This document shows, piece after piece, positions 24,779 to 36,200 of a stretch of DNA of 64,000 nt. A program made the position numbers and the translations under genes. The notes under the pieces are model-generated. The model was not told where the DNA came from and made no database searches. It saw only the letters and a list, made by a program, of their open reading frames with translations. The stretch's first letter is position 1, and each line of letters begins with the position of its first letter. The stretch is taken from assembly GCF_000953825.1 (NCBI RefSeq), contig NZ_BBUL01000092.1, positions 166,286-230,285 of the forward strand. The letters are read 5' to 3'. This DNA comes from Cellvibrio sp. OA-2007 (GTDB lineage: Bacteria > Pseudomonadota > Gammaproteobacteria > Pseudomonadales > Cellvibrionaceae).

Positions 24779-25399
24779 TTACCCTTTAAATCCCTTGCCC
24801 ACCACATACACTTCACGCGAGCGTGGGCGTGAGGCATCGGGTTTGCGAATGACCACCTTATCAAACGAAGTGCGCACTTCTTTTACGTAGTCATCGTAGC
24901 CTTCGCCGTGAAACACCTTGGCGACAAAATCCCCTTTGGGTTTTAACACGCTGCGCGCCATGTCCAGTGCCAACTCTACCAAATACATCGAAGAAGCCTG
25001 ATCTACCGCATCGACACCGCTGATATTGGGCGCCATATCCGAGATCACCACATCGGCGCGATTGCCGCCGAGCTTGTCCATGATTTGATTAAATACCGCT
25101 TCTTCGGTGAAATCGCCCTGAATAAAATCCACATGTTCCAGTGAATCCATCGGCAAAATATCAGACGCTATCACCCGCCCTTTCACGCCGACCAAACGCC
25201 CGGCAATTTGCGACCAGCTGCCCGGTGCCGAACCCAAATCCACCACCATCATGCCCGGGCGAATCAGCTTATCTTTCTCATTCAACTCAAGCAGCTTATA
25301 AGCCGCGCGCGCACGATAGCCATCCACCTGCGCTTTTTTGACATAAGGATCGTTGACGTGTTCTTCCAACCAACGGTTACTGCTTTTGGATCGGGCCAT
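24779..25399 (-). CDS. rlmE: 23S rRNA 2'-O-ribose U2552 methyltransferase
   Basis: 206 residues of the RrmJ/FtsJ family. It begins [20 protein letters not shown], then Y-R-A-R-A-A-Y-K-L, the SAM site [11 protein letters not shown], catalytic VVISDMAPN, and VAKVFHGEG. It methylates U2552 of 23S rRNA late in large-subunit assembly. The start at 25399 matches the family; the frame extends 25 codons upstream without homology. Here it is not next to ftsH, its common neighbour. Confidence 0.96.
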   Translation of the reverse strand: MARSKSSNRWLEEHVNDPYVKKAQVDGYRARAAYKLLELNEKDKLIRPGMMVVDLGSAPGSWSQIAGRLVGVKGRVIASDILPMDSLEHVDFIQGDFTEEAVFNQIMDKLGGNRADVVISDMAPNISGVDAVDQASSMYLVELALDMARSVLKPKGDFVAKVFHGEGYDDYVKEVRTSFDKVVIRKPDASRPRSREVYVVGKGFKG

Positions 25400-25479
25400 A
25401 TAAAAACCAGAGTGTTGTTTTTGGTGATGGTGGTTAAAAATGTGTGTACTACCCGCAACGCGGGTATCCGTCAATTTCC

Positions 25480-25719
25480 CTAGGGCAGCTTATCGTCGGC
25501 TATGGTTTCATCATCCGGCACTTTTGCCATTGCGGCTAAAAATGCAGCCTCATTGCCAGCAGCAGCGCGTTTTTTTAAATACTCTTCCGTGAGATAGGCT
25601 GCCATTTTTTCTGCAATTGCAGAGGCGGCAAATTGGTTAATAGAGATTCCATCTTTTTTCGCCAACAATTTAATTTGCTCATGCACCGAATCAGGCAAAC
25701 GCAAACTGAGTGTACTCAT
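25480..25719 (-). CDS. RHH (HicB-like) antitoxin
   Basis: 79 residues starting [16 protein letters not shown], a ribbon-helix-helix strand and helix, with [20 protein letters not shown] completing the DNA-binding fold. The acidic C-terminal tail ([11 protein letters not shown]) is suited to binding and neutralising the toxin. The ATG is preceded by GGAGG and overlaps the stop of the PIN toxin gene by 4 bp (ATGA), so the two are translationally coupled. The antitoxin is the second gene, the reverse of the usual order. Confidence 0.85.
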   Translation of the reverse strand: MSTLSLRLPDSVHEQIKLLAKKDGISINQFAASAIAEKMAAYLTEEYLKKRAAAGNEAAFLAAMAKVPDDETIADDKLP

Positions 25720-26141
25720 AACAACCTCCACTCTCGTAAAAACTCTTGGGGTGTGATTACTTTAATACCAAACTGTTTTTCAACGCCGGCAAAGTCACGC
25801 AGATTAAACGTGATGAGATAACGGCTTTGAGATGCCACCGCCGCCTCCAATACCAGATCATCTTTGGGGTCTTTCAGAAATGGTCGCCACAAAAAGAAAA
25901 CCTCGTGGATACTGGCCCGGCTCAATAGGTAATCCAATATCGCATCAATGTCATTTGCGCCCATGTGAGGCAACAACCCCGGCCGTTTTAACACCGCCTC
26001 ATACTCTACAAATAAAGGTACGGATAAGCAGGGATTGTAGGCTTGCGCCTGTAACGCCATGAGCAATCTGAACGAGGCACCATTACTGGACTTGAGGGCG
26101 GAAGCAAGGATATTGGTATCTATAACGATCGACGGAATCAT
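25716..26141 (-). CDS. PIN-domain toxin (putative TA toxin, PIN family)
   Basis: 141 residues with a PIN ribonuclease fold. The acidic metal-binding residues are visible in VIDTNILASAL (Asp near residue 8), FVEYEAVL (Glu), DPKDDLVLEAA (Asp) and FNLRDFAG (Asp). This matches the PIN-family toxin component TIGR00305 type, expected to cleave RNA. The start at 26141 is chosen because the inverted-repeat operator sits immediately before it and the homologous strand begins here. It is the first gene of a two-gene module with the RHH antitoxin. Confidence 0.85.
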   Translation of the reverse strand: MIPSIVIDTNILASALKSSNGASFRLLMALQAQAYNPCLSVPLFVEYEAVLKRPGLLPHMGANDIDAILDYLLSRASIHEVFFLWRPFLKDPKDDLVLEAAVASQSRYLITFNLRDFAGVEKQFGIKVITPQEFLREWRLL

Positions 26142-26167
26142 GTTTGGTATTATAGGCGATACCAAAC
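26142..26167 (-). promoter_or_regulatory. Inverted-repeat operator of the PIN/RHH module
   Basis: GTTTGGTAT (26142-26150) and ATACCAAAC (26159-26167) form a perfect 9-bp inverted repeat with an 8-base spacer, directly adjoining the toxin start codon. It is the expected autoregulatory binding site for the RHH antitoxin or the toxin-antitoxin complex. Confidence 0.8.
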
Positions 26168-26265
26168 TTTATACAACCAACACATAAGTGTGGATTCTGC
26201 TTTACCCCTCAATCAAAAGGCACAGCGCAAATAAAAAAAAATGACATATAAAACAACATCTCATT

Positions 26266-26280
26266 TGATATTAATTATCA
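26266..26280 (+). promoter_or_regulatory. Fur box of the siderophore operon
   Basis: TGATATTAATTATCA matches the 7-1-7 Fur consensus TGATAATnATTATCA at 13 of 14 defined positions, and a further overlapping half-site (TTTGATAATAG) follows. It lies about 60 bp before the receptor start, consistent with iron repression of the whole 14.6-kb operon. Confidence 0.9.
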
Positions 26281-26338
26281 TTTGATAATAGAATGCATCC
26301 GAACTGATAGTTTCCACGCTCACTCACTAGGATGAATC

Positions 26339-28438
26339 ATGAAGACACTCCGCTTTACCCCGCACCCTCTCGCCCTCGCCTTGTTCGGATTAGTTGCAGT
26401 TCACGGCACTGCTCAGGCCACCTCTGACACCAGCACCAGTGAGCAGGCGGAAATAGAAACTCTTGCAGTTTGGGGTACTCAGGTTAAGGCGTCGTCGCTG
26501 TCGATGGATGCGGAGGCGATGGAGATCAGACAACCCGATCACATCAGCGACCTGTTGCGCACCATTCCCGGGGTAGATGTGGGCGGCGCTCACTCCCTCA
26601 ACCAGCGCATCACCATTCGCAGCATGGACGATAAGGATCTACGCATCAGTATCGATGGCGCCAGCCAAAACACCTACATGTATCACCACATGGGCAATCT
26701 GCAGATTCATGCCGACATTCTCGAATCCGCCGAAATAGACGTAGGCAACAACTCGGTGGTTAACGGTGGGCTGGGTGGCGCGGTGCGCTTCAAAACCAAA
26801 AATGCCCGCAGCCTGCTCGATGAAGGCGCGCAGTTTGGCGGCCGGTTACAAGCTTCTTATGCTGACAATTCAGGCGATAGCACCTCGCTGACCGGTTACG
26901 GCCAACTGACCGATTCATTCGATGCGCTGGTGTACTTCAACAAAGTGAATCGCGATAACTATGAAGTAGGCGGCGGCAAAATTCTGGGTGCCGATGGCAC
27001 TCAAGTCGCGGGCACCGATGGCACAGTGCGCGGGCTGGAAGGTGAAGTAGAAGATGCATTGATCAAATTCGGTTGGGATATAACCGAAGGCCACCGCATC
27101 AAACTTGGCTATGAAACCTATACCGATGAAGGCAACTACAGCTATCGCCCGGATATGGGGCTGGCCACCGATCTGGCAATTGCCAACTCGTTAAAAATCC
27201 CATTGACCTACCCCACCGAGTTTAGCCGCGACACAGCTACCCTCAGCTATGAAGGCCAATTGACCGCAAATACCCAAGTGGATGCTGCGTTTTATCGCAA
27301 CCAAAGTACCTTCTGGCGCGATGAGCGCGGCTTGGTGAGCTGGAGCCCTGCATTCGCCACTATCAACCAAGGCGACGCCAATAACACCGGCATCAATCTA
27401 CTTTTTAATACCACACTGGAAGGCAGTGTTGGCCATGACATTAGCTATGGCTGGGAACACATTCAGCACGACACTGACTATATAGTCGATGCCGCCCGCC
27501 TTGCCGGTGAAGAAGCCAATACCGATGCGCTGTTTGTGCAAAATAAAATTACCACTGACACAGGCTTCAGTTTTATTCCCGGCCTGCGTTATGAATCAGT
27601 AGACGTTGACTCCACCATTGTCAGCGATACCTTTAGCGAATTTACCTCCGCACTGGCGGTTGAGTATCAAGCCAGCGACAGCCTGTTATTCCGCGCCAGC
27701 AGCACCGAATTATTTCGCGCACCGGAATTAAATGAAGTGTTTATTGGTGCAGGTTTAGGCAAAACCCCCAACCCAAATTTACAAGCCGAGACAGGTAATA
27801 ACCAACAGCTATCGTTTGCGTATCAGGATGAAATGCTCGGTGCCGATAATTTTTCACTGGGCGCCACGTATTTTTACACCACTATTGAAAATCATATTTA
27901 CGACTACGCCGAACCCAGCCCGCGCGCTTATATCACCGACAATATTGGCGATATGAATATCAAAGGTTTTGAAGCCTATGTGGGTTACGACATCCAGGGT
28001 CTTAAAGCACTGCTCACCTATTCCGACGCCGACAGCGAGCTGGATGCGGCACCGGAATACGCCGTATTTGATGGCGCCCGTATTGATCGCCAACAGGGCG
28101 ATACTCTCAGCTTGTCGCTGGACTACACCTTTATCGGCACAGATTTAAGTCTGCACTGGGACACGCTCTATGTGGGCGATGTTGCATCCGGAAAAGATTT
28201 GGACGGCGCGACGCTGGAAAATTCCAAAGACGGTTTTGTGGTTTCCAATATTTCTGCGCACTGGGAATCGGCGCGCGGCCTAGGCATTACCGCCGGTGTC
28301 GATAATATTTTTGATGAGTTTTACGCATCGCAATCATCGCGCACGGGAACCTCCTTCCACCCGCGTTTTGGTCAACTCTATTTGATGGATTATGAGCCGG
28401 GTCGCAACGCAAAAATTACGCTGAGCTATCGCTTTTAA
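26339..28438 (+). CDS. TonB-dependent siderophore receptor (MxcH-like role)
   Basis: 699 residues: signal peptide (ending A-Q-A), a TonB-box-like segment (EIETLAVWG), a plug domain with LLRTIPGVDVGG and GGLGGAVRFKTKNA, and a beta-barrel ending YRF. It is the first gene of a Fur-boxed operon that makes a catechol siderophore, so ferric-siderophore uptake is the natural role. Its loops lack the His-rich stretches of the receptor at 2 kb. It needs TonB-ExbB-ExbD, present at 11 kb. The substrate is inferred from context. Confidence 0.9.
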   Translation: MKTLRFTPHPLALALFGLVAVHGTAQATSDTSTSEQAEIETLAVWGTQVKASSLSMDAEAMEIRQPDHISDLLRTIPGVDVGGAHSLNQRITIRSMDDKDLRISIDGASQNTYMYHHMGNLQIHADILESAEIDVGNNSVVNGGLGGAVRFKTKNARSLLDEGAQFGGRLQASYADNSGDSTSLTGYGQLTDSFDALVYFNKVNRDNYEVGGGKILGADGTQVAGTDGTVRGLEGEVEDALIKFGWDITEGHRIKLGYETYTDEGNYSYRPDMGLATDLAIANSLKIPLTYPTEFSRDTATLSYEGQLTANTQVDAAFYRNQSTFWRDERGLVSWSPAFATINQGDANNTGINLLFNTTLEGSVGHDISYGWEHIQHDTDYIVDAARLAGEEANTDALFVQNKITTDTGFSFIPGLRYESVDVDSTIVSDTFSEFTSALAVEYQASDSLLFRASSTELFRAPELNEVFIGAGLGKTPNPNLQAETGNNQQLSFAYQDEMLGADNFSLGATYFYTTIENHIYDYAEPSPRAYITDNIGDMNIKGFEAYVGYDIQGLKALLTYSDADSELDAAPEYAVFDGARIDRQQGDTLSLSLDYTFIGTDLSLHWDTLYVGDVASGKDLDGATLENSKDGFVVSNISAHWESARGLGITAGVDNIFDEFYASQSSRTGTSFHPRFGQLYLMDYEPGRNAKITLSYRF

Positions 28439-28488
28439 TTCACCGTTTCAGTGCGTCCTATCGCCCCGAACAACCAAGAGACCAGACC

Positions 28489-29322
28489 ATGACTAACAGC
28501 CTTAAAATTTTAAGCCTTAGCCTGAGTATGTTGTTATTGCCCCTCAGTGCCGAGGCTCATCGCGTATGGCTACTGCCCAACTCAACCATTATTTCCAGCG
28601 GCACCGATGCGTGGATAAGTGTTGATGCCGCGGCATCGAACGATATATTCCATGCCGATCACGCGCCTATGCCGGTTAACTATGTGGAGGTAGTCGGGCC
28701 GGACAACAAGACAATTCCCCTGCACAATATTTACAGCGGAAAATTTCGCAGCAGTTTTGAATTTCCGCTGGTGAATAAAGGCACCTACAAAGTCGCTATG
28801 GCCGCTAACGGCATTATGGCCACGTGGGAAACCGCCAGCGGCGAACACAAAATGTGGCCCTATCGCGGCGCAAAAGCAGATCCGGCAGAGTTTGATAAAG
28901 CCGTTCCCAAGCAAGCCAAAAATCTTGAAGTTTCAGAGTTCTACCGGCGGGTAGAAACCTATGTCACCTCGGGCGCGCCCGACACTCAGGTATTCAAGCC
29001 AAGCAAGACTGGCCTGGAACTGGTTCCTGTCACTCATCCCAATGATTTGTATGTGGGCGAAGCGGCGCGTTTTCGTTTCTTAATGAATGGTAAAGCCGCC
29101 GCGGGAATTCAGGTCAGCGTGATTCCCGATGCCATGCGCTACCGCAGCGATCAAGGTGAAATACAGCTCACCAGCGACAGTAATGGCGAGGTAAGTATCA
29201 CCTGGCCGCGCGCTGGCATGTTTTGGCTAAGTGCTGAGTATCAGGATAACAAAGCCAAAAAGCCCGCCAGTATTCGCGTGGCCAGTTACGCCCTAACGCT
29301 AGAAGTATTTCCCGCACTCTAA
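28489..29322 (+). CDS. DUF4198 periplasmic protein
   Basis: 277 residues with a signal peptide (cleavage near S-A-E-A) and the DUF4198 pattern: AHRVWLLPNSTIISSG at the mature N-terminus, then beta-rich sandwich repeats. The family often accompanies TonB-dependent receptors for metals or cobalt/nickel transport and resembles a periplasmic metal-binding module. It lies 50 bp after the receptor and 32 bp before isochorismate synthase, so it is co-transcribed with the siderophore genes. A role in handling the ferric siderophore or released iron in the periplasm is possible but unproven. Confidence 0.8.
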   Translation: MTNSLKILSLSLSMLLLPLSAEAHRVWLLPNSTIISSGTDAWISVDAAASNDIFHADHAPMPVNYVEVVGPDNKTIPLHNIYSGKFRSSFEFPLVNKGTYKVAMAANGIMATWETASGEHKMWPYRGAKADPAEFDKAVPKQAKNLEVSEFYRRVETYVTSGAPDTQVFKPSKTGLELVPVTHPNDLYVGEAARFRFLMNGKAAAGIQVSVIPDAMRYRSDQGEIQLTSDSNGEVSITWPRAGMFWLSAEYQDNKAKKPASIRVASYALTLEVFPAL

Positions 29323-29354
29323 TCCACCATATTTTACTGGGAGGTATGCTTGCT

Positions 29355-30548
29355 ATGAAAAGCCACTTTGATGTCAGCTCGACCCCATCGGATGCCAGCC
29401 TGCAAGCACCTCTGCTGGATGGCTATGCACCGGAAAATTCGCTGTATTTTTCTTCGCCGCGCCAAAGCCTGCTAGCCAAACCACCCTTCGCAAATTTACT
29501 CGATGCCGGTATGCAAGGTCTGCTGCAGCGGGTAACCGAGTCGTTGCGTTTTGCTCGGGAGCTAGGTCACAGCAACCCGCGTGTGGTGGGAGCCATAGGT
29601 TTTGATGCGGAAGCACAAAGCTGGTTGCGCCTGAGCACCTGCAGCGAAATTCGCAACACGCCACGCATTGCAGCAAAAGCGCCACAACTGAATTCATCGC
29701 CAGGCAATTACCAGCTGCGCGAAGTGCCAACGGCCAATATTTATCTCAATGGCGTTAAGGATGCACTCGCGCGTTTTGTGCGCGGCGAATTGGAAAAAGT
29801 CGTCTTGTCGCGCACGCTGGAAGTGCAGTGCGAACACACGTTGGATATCAAACAATTGCTCGGCAATTTGGAAGCGCGCAACCCCAATGCATACACTTTT
29901 GCGGTAAAACTGGGCGAGGGAAAACATTTTCGCACCCTGATTGGCGCCAGCCCGGAATTATTAATTTCACGGCAGGGCAATCGCATTGTTGCCAATCCAC
30001 TCGCTGGCACCGAGCCGCGCAGCAGCGACCCCGCAATCGATCAAGCGCGCGCGGAACAATTGTTTGCCTCGGCAAAAGATCGCTATGAACACGCACTGGT
30101 CATTCAAGCTGTGGTTGCGGCACTGCAACCGTTTTGCAAAGAGCTGCAGGTCCCTGCCGAGCCATCGCTCATCAATACACCCACGCTCTGGCATTTATCC
30201 ACGCGGATTGAAGGCGTGCTGGAAGATCCGCAAACCTCCTCACTGGAATTGGCGTTAGCCATGCACCCAACACCCGCTGTCTGTGGCTACCCCACCGACA
30301 AAGCGCGCACCGCCATTCGCGAAATTGAAGGTTATGACCGGGGCATGTTTACCGGCATGGTCGGCTGGTGCGACAGCGCGGGCGATGGTGAATGGGTGGT
30401 CACCATTCGCTGCGCCGAAGTAGAAGCGCAAGCGATTCGTCTTTACGCAGGCGCCGGTGTGGTGGCGGGTTCCAACCCCGAAAAAGAATTGGCCGAAACC
30501 GGAGCCAAATTTAACACCATGCTCAATGCCCTCGGCATTCATTTGTAG
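29355..30548 (+). CDS. dhbC: Isochorismate synthase (EntC/DhbC/MxcD)
   Basis: 397 residues of the chorismate-binding superfamily, converting chorismate to isochorismate, the first step to 2,3-dihydroxybenzoate. Seen are [46 protein letters not shown]-type [12 protein letters not shown] and [11 protein letters not shown], all conserved active-site regions. ATG at 29355 is preferred to 29346 because GGGAGG at 29339-29344 gives a 10-base spacing to it and only 1 base to the earlier ATG. It feeds the ArCP-bearing isochorismatase two genes downstream. Confidence 0.95.
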   Translation: MKSHFDVSSTPSDASLQAPLLDGYAPENSLYFSSPRQSLLAKPPFANLLDAGMQGLLQRVTESLRFARELGHSNPRVVGAIGFDAEAQSWLRLSTCSEIRNTPRIAAKAPQLNSSPGNYQLREVPTANIYLNGVKDALARFVRGELEKVVLSRTLEVQCEHTLDIKQLLGNLEARNPNAYTFAVKLGEGKHFRTLIGASPELLISRQGNRIVANPLAGTEPRSSDPAIDQARAEQLFASAKDRYEHALVIQAVVAALQPFCKELQVPAEPSLINTPTLWHLSTRIEGVLEDPQTSSLELALAMHPTPAVCGYPTDKARTAIREIEGYDRGMFTGMVGWCDSAGDGEWVVTIRCAEVEAQAIRLYAGAGVVAGSNPEKELAETGAKFNTMLNALGIHL

Positions 30549-30560
30549 GAGGCACACACA

Positions 30561-32246
30561 ATGAATCCAACTACAGACTTCACGCCCTGGCCAACAGAAT
30601 TGCAACAGCAATATCGCGCACAAGGTTATTGGAGCGATGCACCACTCGGCACATTACTCGCACAAACTGCCGCTGCCGCCGGTGAACACATCGCCATAAT
30701 TGCCGGTGACAAACGCTGGAGCTATAGCCAACTCGATGAGCGCGCCAATCAATTAGCCGCGGGGTTGCTTGCGTCCGGCTTGCAACCGGGCACACGAGTC
30801 GTGGTGCACCTACCCAACTGCGGCGAATTATTTGAAATTCTGTTTGCATTATTTCGCATAGGGGTAGCCCCCATACTGGCACTGCCGAGTCATCGCTTTG
30901 CCGAGATCAGTTATTTTTGCAGCTTCGCCGAAGCCGATGCTTACATCACATGCGCCAACAACAATGGTTTTGATCACCGCGAACTCGCGCGGCAACTTCA
31001 GCACAATCATATTATTGAGCGCGTCATTATTGTCGGCGATAGCACCGGCGATGCTGAAGAATTTTGTGCATTGGATTCGCTCTACCAAACGCCGATTGCA
31101 CTACCCAACATAAATGCCAGCGACGTAGCGCTCTATCAATTATCCGGCGGCACCACCGGTGTGCCCAAATTAATTCCGCGCACCCACAATGATTATTATT
31201 ACAGCCTGCGTGCGAGCGCATTAATTTGCGAGTTAACACAGGCATCCGTTTATTTGGCTGTGCTGCCCGTCGTACATAATTTTCCGCTGAGTTCTCCCGG
31301 TGCGCTGGGTGTGTTGTGGGCGGGCGGCACTTTAGTCTTAGCTGAAAATGGCGCACCGGATCTGGCCTTCAGCTTGATTGAACAACATCAGGTTACGGTT
31401 ACGGCCATGGTTCCGCCCTTGGCATTAACCTGGCTCAGCGCCGCTGAAAATCGCCAAAAAATGGGCGATGCGCCCAAACTGAAAAGTTTGCAAGTGATTC
31501 AAGTGGGCGGTGCAAAATTTTGCGAAACCGCCGCGCGCCGCATTCAACCTATTCTCGGCTGTCAATTGCAGCAAGTGTTTGGCATGGCGGAAGGCCTGGT
31601 GAACTACACCCGCTTGAGCGATGACCAAGACACCACTATGGCCACTCAAGGTCGCCCTATTTCCCCGCATGATGAAATACGCATTGTTAATGATGAAGAT
31701 CGCCCTGTGGCCGATGGCGAAACCGGTCATTTACTCACCCGAGGCCCCTACACTATTCGCGGATACTTTCGCGCCGCTGAGCACAATGCCAAAGCCTTTA
31801 CTGCCGATGGTTTTTATCGCACCGGCGATCTGGTGCGCATGACGGAGCGGGGATATTTAATAGTTGAAGGCCGCGCAAAAGATCAAATTAATCGCGGCGG
31901 TGAAAAAATTGCCGCCGAAGAAATTGAAAATTGTTTACTCGCTCACCCACAAGTGCAAGACGCCGCACTCGTCGCCATGCCCGACCCGTTTTTGGGCGAG
32001 CGCAGCTGCGCCTTTGTCACCTTGCGCACCGGCTGCAATCAACAACCACTCAAAAGTAACGAGCTAATAAAAGCGAGCGACCTGCAGCGCTTTTTACGCG
32101 AGTGCAATCTGGCTACTTTCAAAATTCCCGATCGCATTGAATTTATCGCTTCACTGCCGCAAACCCGTTTAGGCAAGGTCGATAAAAAATATTTGCGCGA
32201 GTGGATTTCGGAAAAGCTGGCGCGCGCTACCCAATTAAAAATTTAA
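30561..32246 (+). CDS. dhbE: 2,3-dihydroxybenzoate-AMP ligase (EntE/DhbE/MxcE)
   Basis: 561 residues of the stand-alone aryl adenylating family. It begins [19 protein letters not shown], typical of EntE/DhbE. Core motifs include [21 protein letters not shown] (P-loop), [22 protein letters not shown] and the hinge/lysine region [20 protein letters not shown]. It activates 2,3-dihydroxybenzoate and loads it on the aryl carrier domain of the next gene product. AGGAGG precedes the ATG; the gap from isochorismate synthase is 12 bp. Confidence 0.96.
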   Translation: MNPTTDFTPWPTELQQQYRAQGYWSDAPLGTLLAQTAAAAGEHIAIIAGDKRWSYSQLDERANQLAAGLLASGLQPGTRVVVHLPNCGELFEILFALFRIGVAPILALPSHRFAEISYFCSFAEADAYITCANNNGFDHRELARQLQHNHIIERVIIVGDSTGDAEEFCALDSLYQTPIALPNINASDVALYQLSGGTTGVPKLIPRTHNDYYYSLRASALICELTQASVYLAVLPVVHNFPLSSPGALGVLWAGGTLVLAENGAPDLAFSLIEQHQVTVTAMVPPLALTWLSAAENRQKMGDAPKLKSLQVIQVGGAKFCETAARRIQPILGCQLQQVFGMAEGLVNYTRLSDDQDTTMATQGRPISPHDEIRIVNDEDRPVADGETGHLLTRGPYTIRGYFRAAEHNAKAFTADGFYRTGDLVRMTERGYLIVEGRAKDQINRGGEKIAAEEIENCLLAHPQVQDAALVAMPDPFLGERSCAFVTLRTGCNQQPLKSNELIKASDLQRFLRECNLATFKIPDRIEFIASLPQTRLGKVDKKYLREWISEKLARATQLKI

Positions 32247-32307
32247 TTCGCCCTCGTAAAGTCAATTAAACCTAAAAGCCACCTGAGCCCAATACCCGGA
32301 GCAAACC

Positions 32308-33240
32308 ATGGCCATTCCCAAAATAGCCCCCTATTCACTGCAACAAGCTGCGCAATTACCTGTAAATAAAATCACGCTCAACAATGTCAGCTGGCCGATT
32401 GATCCCACACAGGCAGTTTTACTGGTACACGACATGCAAAATTATTTTGTCGATTTTTATCAGCGCGATGCAGAGCCAATGCGCAGCCTGCTGGGCAATA
32501 TCCAGCAATTGATAGAGTCCTGTAAAGCAGCGGGAATTCCGGTGGTGTATACCGCACAACCCGGCAGTCAAACAGCGCAAGACCGCGCATTGCTCACCGA
32601 TTTCTGGGGCACTGGTTTAACGGCAAACCCCGCACTCACTAGCATCACGCCCGAGCTGACACCCGCAGCGAATGACATTCAATACACCAAGTGGCGCTAC
32701 AGCGCATTTAAACGCACACCGCTGCGTGAATTTATGCGCGAAGAAAAACGCGATCAATTAATTATTTGTGGTGTGTACGCACATATCGGCATTTTATCCA
32801 CTGCGCTGGAAGCCTTTATGGAAGATATAAAACCAACGCTAGTGGCCGATGCAGTCGCCGATTTTTCACTAGCCAATCACCAGATGGCACTGAATTATAT
32901 TGCGCAACGCTGTGGCTATATCACCTCGCTGGAAAATATTCTGCCCCAGCTCACCCCAGTTACAACAGGCTTAACCCGCGAGCGCATGCAAGCCGATATT
33001 GCACAGATATTAATGCTGACGCCGGATGAAATAGATCCCGATGAAAACTTGAGTTATCTGGGGCTGGATTCCATTCGCCTTATGTCGCTATTGGAGCAAT
33101 GGCGCAGCATGGGCGCACAGATACAGTTTATCGACCTCGCCGAAAAAACCACCCTCAATGAGTGGTGGCAATTGACACAAGAAAAAAGCAACGCAGCAGT
33201 TAATGCTGGAGCGCAAACAGCACTGAAGGAAACTGCATAA
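32308..33240 (+). CDS. dhbB: Isochorismatase with aryl carrier protein domain (EntB/DhbB/MxcF)
   Basis: 310 residues, bifunctional. Residues ~1-210 are the isochorismatase (VLLVHDMQNYFVDFY; YTKWRYSAFKRTPL; ICGVYAHIGILSTALEAFMEDI), making 2,3-dihydro-2,3-dihydroxybenzoate. Residues ~230-295 are the aryl carrier protein with phosphopantetheine serine S255 in LGLDSIRLM. The C-terminus has a ~20-residue Ala-rich tail. Its stop codon shares one base with the NRPS start (TAATG), indicating coupled translation. Confidence 0.96.
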   Translation: MAIPKIAPYSLQQAAQLPVNKITLNNVSWPIDPTQAVLLVHDMQNYFVDFYQRDAEPMRSLLGNIQQLIESCKAAGIPVVYTAQPGSQTAQDRALLTDFWGTGLTANPALTSITPELTPAANDIQYTKWRYSAFKRTPLREFMREEKRDQLIICGVYAHIGILSTALEAFMEDIKPTLVADAVADFSLANHQMALNYIAQRCGYITSLENILPQLTPVTTGLTRERMQADIAQILMLTPDEIDPDENLSYLGLDSIRLMSLLEQWRSMGAQIQFIDLAEKTTLNEWWQLTQEKSNAAVNAGAQTALKETA

Positions 33241-36200
33241 TGACGCGCGAATGGCAGCGGCCAGTTACCGATGCGCAACTGGGCATTTGGCTCGGGCAGC
33301 AAATGGATATTGCCAGCCCGCGCTACAACGCCGCTGAAGCGATTGAATTGCGCGGCGTGTTAAACACAAGCTGTTTTCAACAAGCGTTGAATGAAGTGGT
33401 AGCTAACAGTATCAGTTTGCAACTGAGATTTAAACAAACCGAAAACGGACCACAACAGACGTTTAATCAATTCAGTCACGTAGACAATATCGCACAGCTG
33501 GAACAACTGGATTTCAGTCAACATGGAGTAGATGGTCGCGATGAATCGGCCATGGATGCAGCGCAGGCCTGGATGCAGCAGGATTTAGCAGTGCCAGTAG
33601 ACCTACAACAGGGGCCGTTATTTAAGCAGGCGTTGTTAAAGCTCGGAGAAAATCATCACCTGTGGTACCAGCGTATTCACCATATCGCCTGCGATGGTTT
33701 TGCCTTTGCGTTACTCACGCAACAGCTAGCGGAACGCTATTCGGAATTGCTCGCCAACAAAACGAGTCAATCTGCAATTAAGATTGAACAACAACTAAAA
33801 TGTTTTGAATTAATCGCAGTAGAAAATAGTGCCTATCTGCAATCGCCCGCGCTTGCAAAAGATCGAGCTTATTGGCGCGATGCCCTTAACCGAAAAAATA
33901 TCAAAGCCGATGAGATGCGCTCATCATTTGGCACTGCCAGTTTTTCTCGCGCTAGCGCAGCACCGGCTAATACACATTTACGCAATAGTAGTTATATCAG
34001 CGCCGAACAATTAGCCCAGCTGCAACGACTGACTGCGCCCTTAGGCCTAACCTGGTCAGATTTTCTCTTGGCATGCGTTGCACAATTGCTTTATCGCCAA
34101 ACAGCAGCTGCAACCATAACGCTGGGCATTCCAGTGATGAACCGCATGGGCTCTGCCAGTTTGCGTATTCCCGCCATGGTAATGAACATTATTCCCCTGC
34201 CGATTAACCTGCAGGGAATAACCACAACTACAGCGCTGGCACAGGCCATTAGCCAGCAACTCAAAAAATCGCGCCCACACCAGCGCTATCGCTACGAACA
34301 ACTTAAACACGATTTAGGCATTGGCAGCACACAAAAATTATTTGGCCCAGTAGTTAATATCATGCCCTTTGATCGCCCCTTGGGTTTTAGCGGATTACAA
34401 GCGCATGCACACAATCTATCCGCCGGGCCAGTGGAAGATATTTCGTTTGCGTTTGTATTGGAAAACAAATTAACTGCAAACAAGTGCGCACCAGAAAGTT
34501 GTCTGCGCTTTGATCTGGATGCAAATCCCAATCGCTACACTAAAACAAAGTTGAATCAGATCCAGCAAGAATTTCACGGGCTATTACACCAGATTCTGCA
34601 AAATCCAGATGCGCCACTCAGCGTAGATAAACAACAACTGTCCTGGCTGGAAGGGAAATGTCTCGCCGCCCCCACCCATTCGGTATTGCACAGTATTTAT
34701 CAGCAAATGTGTGCGCAGCCAGCGGCAATTGCACTGCAGCAAGACGACGAAACATTAACCTATCAGCAACTCGCCGCACACAGCGCTAGCCTGGCAATTA
34801 GCATTGCCGATATGGGTGTTGTGCCCCGTTGTGTGATTGCCTTGATATTGCCGCGCAGTACCGAGGCTATTAGCGCAGCTCTTGCGTGTTGGCTGTTGGA
34901 TTGCACCTTTGTATTTCTCGATCCGGAAGCGCCCCAAACACGCAACGCGCTGATCATTGCCAATGCGCAACCGGCGCTGGTAATCCTAGACAAAATAACG
35001 CCGGATTTCAGTGAACTGCTCACCCACACCGATAGCAAACTGGTCAGCCTGCCTTATTTGCGCAAAACCCAACAGCCGCTGGCAAGCGAACAGTTTCATC
35101 CTCTCTGGCAAAGAGCGACGCAAAAAAAATGCGCGCAGGCACATGCACCGGCTTATTTAATTTACACCTCGGGTTCAACCGGAACGCCCAAGGGTGTTGT
35201 CATAGGTCATCAGGCTTTGGCTGAATTTGTCGCCAGCAATCAGGATTCTTACCAGATCCAGCGGCAAGATCGGGTTCTGCAATTTGCGCCCTTGCATTTT
35301 GATGCCTGCATTGAAGAAATATTTGTCACCCTCAGCCAAGGCGCGCGCTTGGTATTGCGCAACAGCGCGATGCTGGAATCCATGCCGATTTTTTTACAAC
35401 AATGTGCGCAATGGCAAATAACACTGCTGGATTTACCCACTGCGTTTTGGCATGAGTTGGCATTTGCCTGCAAACATTTAGCCCTCGCCCTACCCGAGCA
35501 GCTGCGCGCCATTATTATTGGCGGTGAAGCGGTTATGCCCGAACGTGTAGCCCAGTGGCACACCTGTTTTGGCGAAAGTGTTGCACTGTTTAATACCTAT
35601 GGCCCCAGCGAAGCAACGGTGATCGCCACCTGTGTAAACCTATGCAGCGCAGAACAGCTTAACCAAAACTTGCCCATTACAATTGGCTCACCCTTGAGTG
35701 GCCGCGCACTCGCAGTGGTAGATGAAAACTTACAGCTACTACCTAAAGGTGAAGAGGGCGAACTACTATTAACTGGTCTGCCTGCGAGCGCAACGGAAAA
35801 TGAACTCACCGGCGGTTTAGCCGATGGCTATTTGCATTTGCCCGAAAAAAACGTGTCCGCTTTTATTCAACTGGCGTTGCCCTGGCAAGAAAAAACATTA
35901 CGCGCCTACCGCACCGGTGACCGGGTAAAAATTAATGCGTGCAATCAGGTTGAATTTATTGGCCGCTTGGACGATCAAATAAAAATCAGCGGTTACCGTA
36001 TTGATCCGCTGGAAATTGAAGCCGCGTTAATAAAATTGAACGGCGTGCGCGAGGCTGCTGTAGTGGCAATTGCCAAAGGGCACCAAGAAAAAACGCTGGT
36101 CGCGCATGTGGTGAGCGATCATTTGGTAAGTAATTGTTCAGAAGGTGATTGTTTGGAAGGTGATTGCACGGCAAGCAATAAGCATGCAGACAAGATCAAA

